Below, piece after piece: positions 59,094 through 64,000 of a stretch of 64,000 nt of DNA. The notes beneath the pieces were generated by a model. The model did not search any database, was not told where the DNA came from, and saw only the letters and a list, made by a program, of their open reading frames with translations. The translations under genes and the position numbers were made by a program. Numbering within the stretch: position 1 is the stretch's first letter; each line of letters begins with the position of its first letter. The stretch is from positions 114,535 to 178,534 of the forward strand of contig PMUI01000086.1 of the NCBI GenBank assembly GCA_003166955.1. Reading direction: 5' to 3'. The DNA is from Acidobacterium sp. GTDB taxonomy: Bacteria; Acidobacteriota; Terriglobia; Terriglobales; Acidobacteriaceae.

Positions 59094-59834
59094 TCACGCA
59101 TTGGTGCCGCCATCCACTGTAAGATTCGCGCCCGTGATGTACGAGGCTTCCGGGCCGGCGACAAAGGAGACCAGCGCGGCGACCTCGTCCACGCTGCCGT
59201 AGCGGTCGAGCGCGGTGTTGGCCTTCTGCGGGGCTGCCCAATCGCCCGTGGCCGGATTCAAATCCGTGTCGATCGGACCGGGCTGAATGTTATTGACCGT
59301 AATGCCTCGGCTTCCCACTTCTCTGGACAGGCCCTGGGTAAACATCTTCACCGCTCCTTTGGTGGCCGAGTAGGCTACCAGTCCGGGTGTCATTACGCGC
59401 TCGCCAACGCAGGAGCCGATCATGATGATGCGACCGCCGTTGTTCATGTGCTTGAGCGCGGCTTGGGTCGCAGCCAGTGTGCCGCGGAGGTTGATGTCGA
59501 TCATGCGGTCCATTTCCTCCGGCGTGGTCTGCTCAAACGGCTTCGGAATGGCCGTGCCGGCGTTATTCACGAGAACATCAATCGAGCCGAGGGTCGCGAC
59601 CGTCTTTTCGACCGCGCCCTGAACAGCTGCGGCGTTGGCCGAGTCGGCCTGAATCGCAATCGCCTTTCCCCCCTTGCTCTCAATCGCCTTGACCACCGCG
59701 GAAGCCGAGCTTGCGTCCTTCGCATAGGTGATGGCCACGCTCGCGCCATCGGCAGCCAGTCGCTTCGCAATTGCTGCGCCGATGCCCCGCGAACCGCCGG
59801 TAACGAGTGCTACCTTCTCAGCCAATTTGGACAT
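59094..59834 (-). CDS. Short-chain dehydrogenase/reductase (SDR)
   Basis: The 246-residue classical SDR has the cofactor loop VTGGSRGIGAAIA, the NNAG motif in DVLVNNAGTAIP, the catalytic Ser in MIGSCVG and Tyr and Lys in YSATKGAVK, and the C-terminal GANLTVDGG. It reduces a ketone or oxidises an alcohol with NAD(P). It resembles 3-oxoacyl-ACP reductases but is not tied to fatty-acid genes. The ATG at 59834 is preceded by AAGGAAA. The neighbour SnoaL-like gene suggests joint action. Confidence 0.9.
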   Translation of the reverse strand: MSKLAEKVALVTGGSRGIGAAIAKRLAADGASVAITYAKDASSASAVVKAIESKGGKAIAIQADSANAAAVQGAVEKTVATLGSIDVLVNNAGTAIPKPFEQTTPEEMDRMIDINLRGTLAATQAALKHMNNGGRIIMIGSCVGERVMTPGLVAYSATKGAVKMFTQGLSREVGSRGITVNNIQPGPIDTDLNPATGDWAAPQKANTALDRYGSVDEVAALVSFVAGPEASYITGANLTVDGGTNA

Positions 59835-60082
59835 AGGGATTTCCTTCGCTTTTCCGGGAACGGCTCACCGCTCCGCTGATTGAACTCACCGCGATGCTGT
59901 TGGGGCCTATCGGGTGGTTGTCAGATGTGCCATTTCATAAATCGATTCGGTACTTCGGTGAATATATGAGGCATTTTCTACGGGGAATGCTTTCGGTTGA
60001 AGCGAATAAGCCTCGGCAGTGGCATGGCCCGGAAAGAGATTCGTTCGCTGGGGTCAGGATGGCAGTTTGGGCGAACCCAGAT

Positions 60083-60172
60083 CCTTCCCCATTCGACTCG
60101 CCCGCTACGCGGACTCGCTCAGGGTCAGGATTTCGCCTGCGGGCTCCCGCTGCGCTCACGCCCGCACGGGCT
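60083..60172. repeat. Interspersed intergenic repeat upstream of the str operon
   Basis: CCATTCGACTCGCC, ACTCGCTCAGGGTCAGGATTT and GCTGCGCTCACGCCCGCAC occur here. Related copies lie at 16089-16195 and 58507-58538. It ends a few bases before the str promoter. Confidence 0.55.
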
Positions 60173-60177
60173 CAATT

Positions 60178-60205
60178 TTGACGGTGCGCGCAACTGTGCT
60201 ATTCT
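60178..60205 (+). promoter_or_regulatory. Promoter of the str operon
   Basis: TTGACG (60178-60183) and TATTCT (60200-60205) are separated by 16 bases. TGC precedes the -10 hexamer, giving an extended -10. This is the best sigma-70 type match I found in the window. Confidence 0.65.
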
Positions 60206-60651
60206 CAAAAAGCTGTCTGTCAATGGCTTTTTCGTCTGTGTGAAGTGGGGCGGAGGAGCGGGGCAGTGCGGACGTGAGAGCCGGAAACGGCGGAAGGATT
60301 CACGGACGCTGGATCGCATTCGGAGCCTGCGACACTCGCCACCTTGGCGAGCTATGCGGGGCCGGAACTTCGAAACGGAATCGGCTGTATCCGGGGGCTC
60401 TGCAGCAATGCGGAGCTGATGGCACGCTCGGTCACCGTCGCAGGTTCTCGTCTGAAGCAGGGAAGTTGAAGCGGACGCGAGGCAGATCGGGCTTCGTGTG
60501 ATCACCCCAACGAGCCAAAAGCTCGCCGGGAGACCCCGATGGGGCTGTGAGTCCCGGACGGGGTACGAGGTCACAGACGAAGCGAGCTGATTTGCGCGTT
60601 TGCGTGCTGTGCGGGAGTTGGAGCGGTAGCGGAAGTTTGAAGGAGATTGGT
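60206..60651 (+). other. Long leader of the str operon, about 445 nt
   Basis: No coding frame of note is seen between the promoter and rpsL. AAAAAGC and GCTTTTT pair just after the promoter (60208-60232). Near the end, GTGATCACCCC (about 60509-60520) faces GGGGTACGAGGTCACA, with inner GAGC/GCTC and CCCC/GGGG stems between them. A structured leader could regulate the operon, for example by ribosomal protein binding; this is inference. Confidence 0.5.
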
Positions 60652-61040
60652 TTGCCGACATTCAATCAGCTGGTGAGAAAAGGACGGACGGCGCCACGGT
60701 ACAAGACGGCGTCGCCGGCGCTGCAGGGATCGCCGCAGCGGCGCGGAGTTTGCACGCGCGTGTATACGCAGACGCCGAAGAAGCCGAACTCCGCACTGCG
60801 GAAGGTGGCTCGCGTGCGCCTGACGAACGGGATTGAGGTCACGACTTATATTCCTGGGATCGGACACAATCTGCAGGAGCACTCGATTGTGCTGATTCGC
60901 GGGGGCCGTGTGAAAGACCTTCCCGGAGTCCGGTATCACGTGGTGCGGGGGACGCTCGATTCGGTGGGTGTGGCGGGGCGGAACCAGAGCCGGTCGAAGT
61001 ACGGGACGAAGCGCGCCAAGGGCGGAGCAGCGAAGAAATA

Positions 61041-61041
<1 letters not shown>
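60652..61041 (+). CDS. rpsL: 30S ribosomal protein S12
   Basis: The 129-residue protein is complete: [16 protein letters not shown], the [16 protein letters not shown] block that forms the decoding-site loop, and [24 protein letters not shown]. The lysine in the PKKPNSA loop is the normal streptomycin-sensitive residue. The start is a TTG preceded by GAAGGAGA; no ATG is available at that place. It opens the str operon, with rpsG 120 bp downstream. Confidence 0.97.
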
Positions 61042-61635
<594 letters not shown>

Positions 61636-61666
61636 GGAAATCAGCGATCCAGGGGATCGCTGATCA

Positions 61667-61722
61667 GGGAGTAGGCAGTAGGGAGTAGGGAGTAGAACCC
61701 CGAACCCGCAACAAGGAACAGA
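61667..61722. repeat. Heptamer-periodic repeats between rpsG and fusA
   Basis: gggagta, ggcagta, gggagta, gggagta fill 61667-61694; they are followed by gaacccc, gaacccg, caacaag, gaacaga (61695-61722). The unit changes but the 7-nt phase is kept. Confidence 0.75.
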
Positions 61723-61769
61723 AACAACCGCGGGCCATCGAGGTCCGCAAGAAGCAAAGAGAGAGTATT

Positions 61770-63851
<2,082 letters not shown>

Positions 63852-63946
63852 CGATTTGCGGAATGGATTTTTGGGGCTGGAGCCGGATCGCCGGCGCTCC
63901 GAGATGAAACAAGTAGTACAAGCTACGAAAGGGAATCAGGACTTTT

Positions 63947-64000
63947 ATGGCGAAGGAAAAATTTGACCGGTCGAAGCCGCACGTGAACGTGGGGACGATC
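63947..64000 (+). CDS. tuf: Elongation factor Tu, first 18 codons only
   Basis: The window ends inside this gene. The start ATG at 63947 leads into AKEKFDRSKPHVNVGTI, the standard EF-Tu N-terminus, just before its P-loop. A GGGAATCAGG element lies upstream. The gene completes the str operon order rpsL, rpsG, fusA, tuf. Confidence 0.95.
   Translation, partial: MAKEKFDRSKPHVNVGTI

Overview
The window looks like chromosomal DNA of a GC-rich member of the Acidobacteriota, most likely class Terriglobia. The evidence is the VWFA-related acidobacterial protein at 7191-8807, several secreted proteins of a type common in that phylum, Tat-exported glycosidase-like and amidase-like enzymes, two serine/threonine-kinase-type receptors, and the GC-rich composition. 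The placement is inference from gene content; there is no rRNA gene to confirm it. I found no tRNA, rRNA, CRISPR array, phage or transposase.

Layout. 1-10.2 kb: a truncated PAS sensor kinase, an exported GH94-like enzyme, a zinc-less MDR reductase, a Gfo/Idh/MocA oxidoreductase, the VWFA protein, an orphan ParA-like ATPase, a ThiS-like protein and a small membrane protein. 10.4-14 kb: a metallo-beta-lactamase-fold lactonase, then an MFS transporter followed by two carboxymuconolactone-decarboxylase-type proteins. 14.1-20.6 kb: mostly minus-strand envelope genes, including signal peptidase I, several unknown secreted proteins and a hydrolase pseudogene. 21.1-29.3 kb: a plus-strand envelope and signalling locus made of an L,D-transpeptidase, a micro membrane protein, an SPFH protein, a secreted unknown, a family 5 solute-binding protein and an NtrY/NtrC pair, the last four translationally coupled. 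29.5-30.5 kb: a scar of three truncated genes. 30.6-45.7 kb: core genes (ppk1, cysS, tsaD, a CCA-adding enzyme, lepA) mixed with transporters, a membrane protein and a LysM lytic transglycosylase. 45.8-50.6 kb: an accessory stretch with a phosphoesterase lipoprotein, an HNH endonuclease and a lone ribbon-helix-helix protein. 50.6-59.8 kb: a TPR receptor kinase, an amidase, an XRE regulator operon, a pseudokinase-TonB fusion and an SDR/SnoaL pair. 60.1-64 kb: the str operon (rpsL, rpsG, fusA, start of tuf) with a recognisable promoter and a leader of about 445 nt.

Most unusual features. (1) The L,D-transpeptidase gene has its signal peptide out of frame with its catalytic domain because of three perfect tandem copies of a 10-bp unit; two copies would restore the frame, so it may be a phase-variable switch. 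(2) Intergenic repeats with an exact 7-nt period but different unit sequences occur at about nine places. (3) The palindrome GTCNGAC is strongly concentrated between about 20.97 and 28.1 kb. (4) A protein with a kinase-like fold that lacks the catalytic Asp and the DFG motif is fused to a TonB-type C-terminal domain. (5) Two loci have collapsed by deletion: the hydrolase at 19.7-20.6 kb and the three-gene scar at 29.5-30.5 kb.
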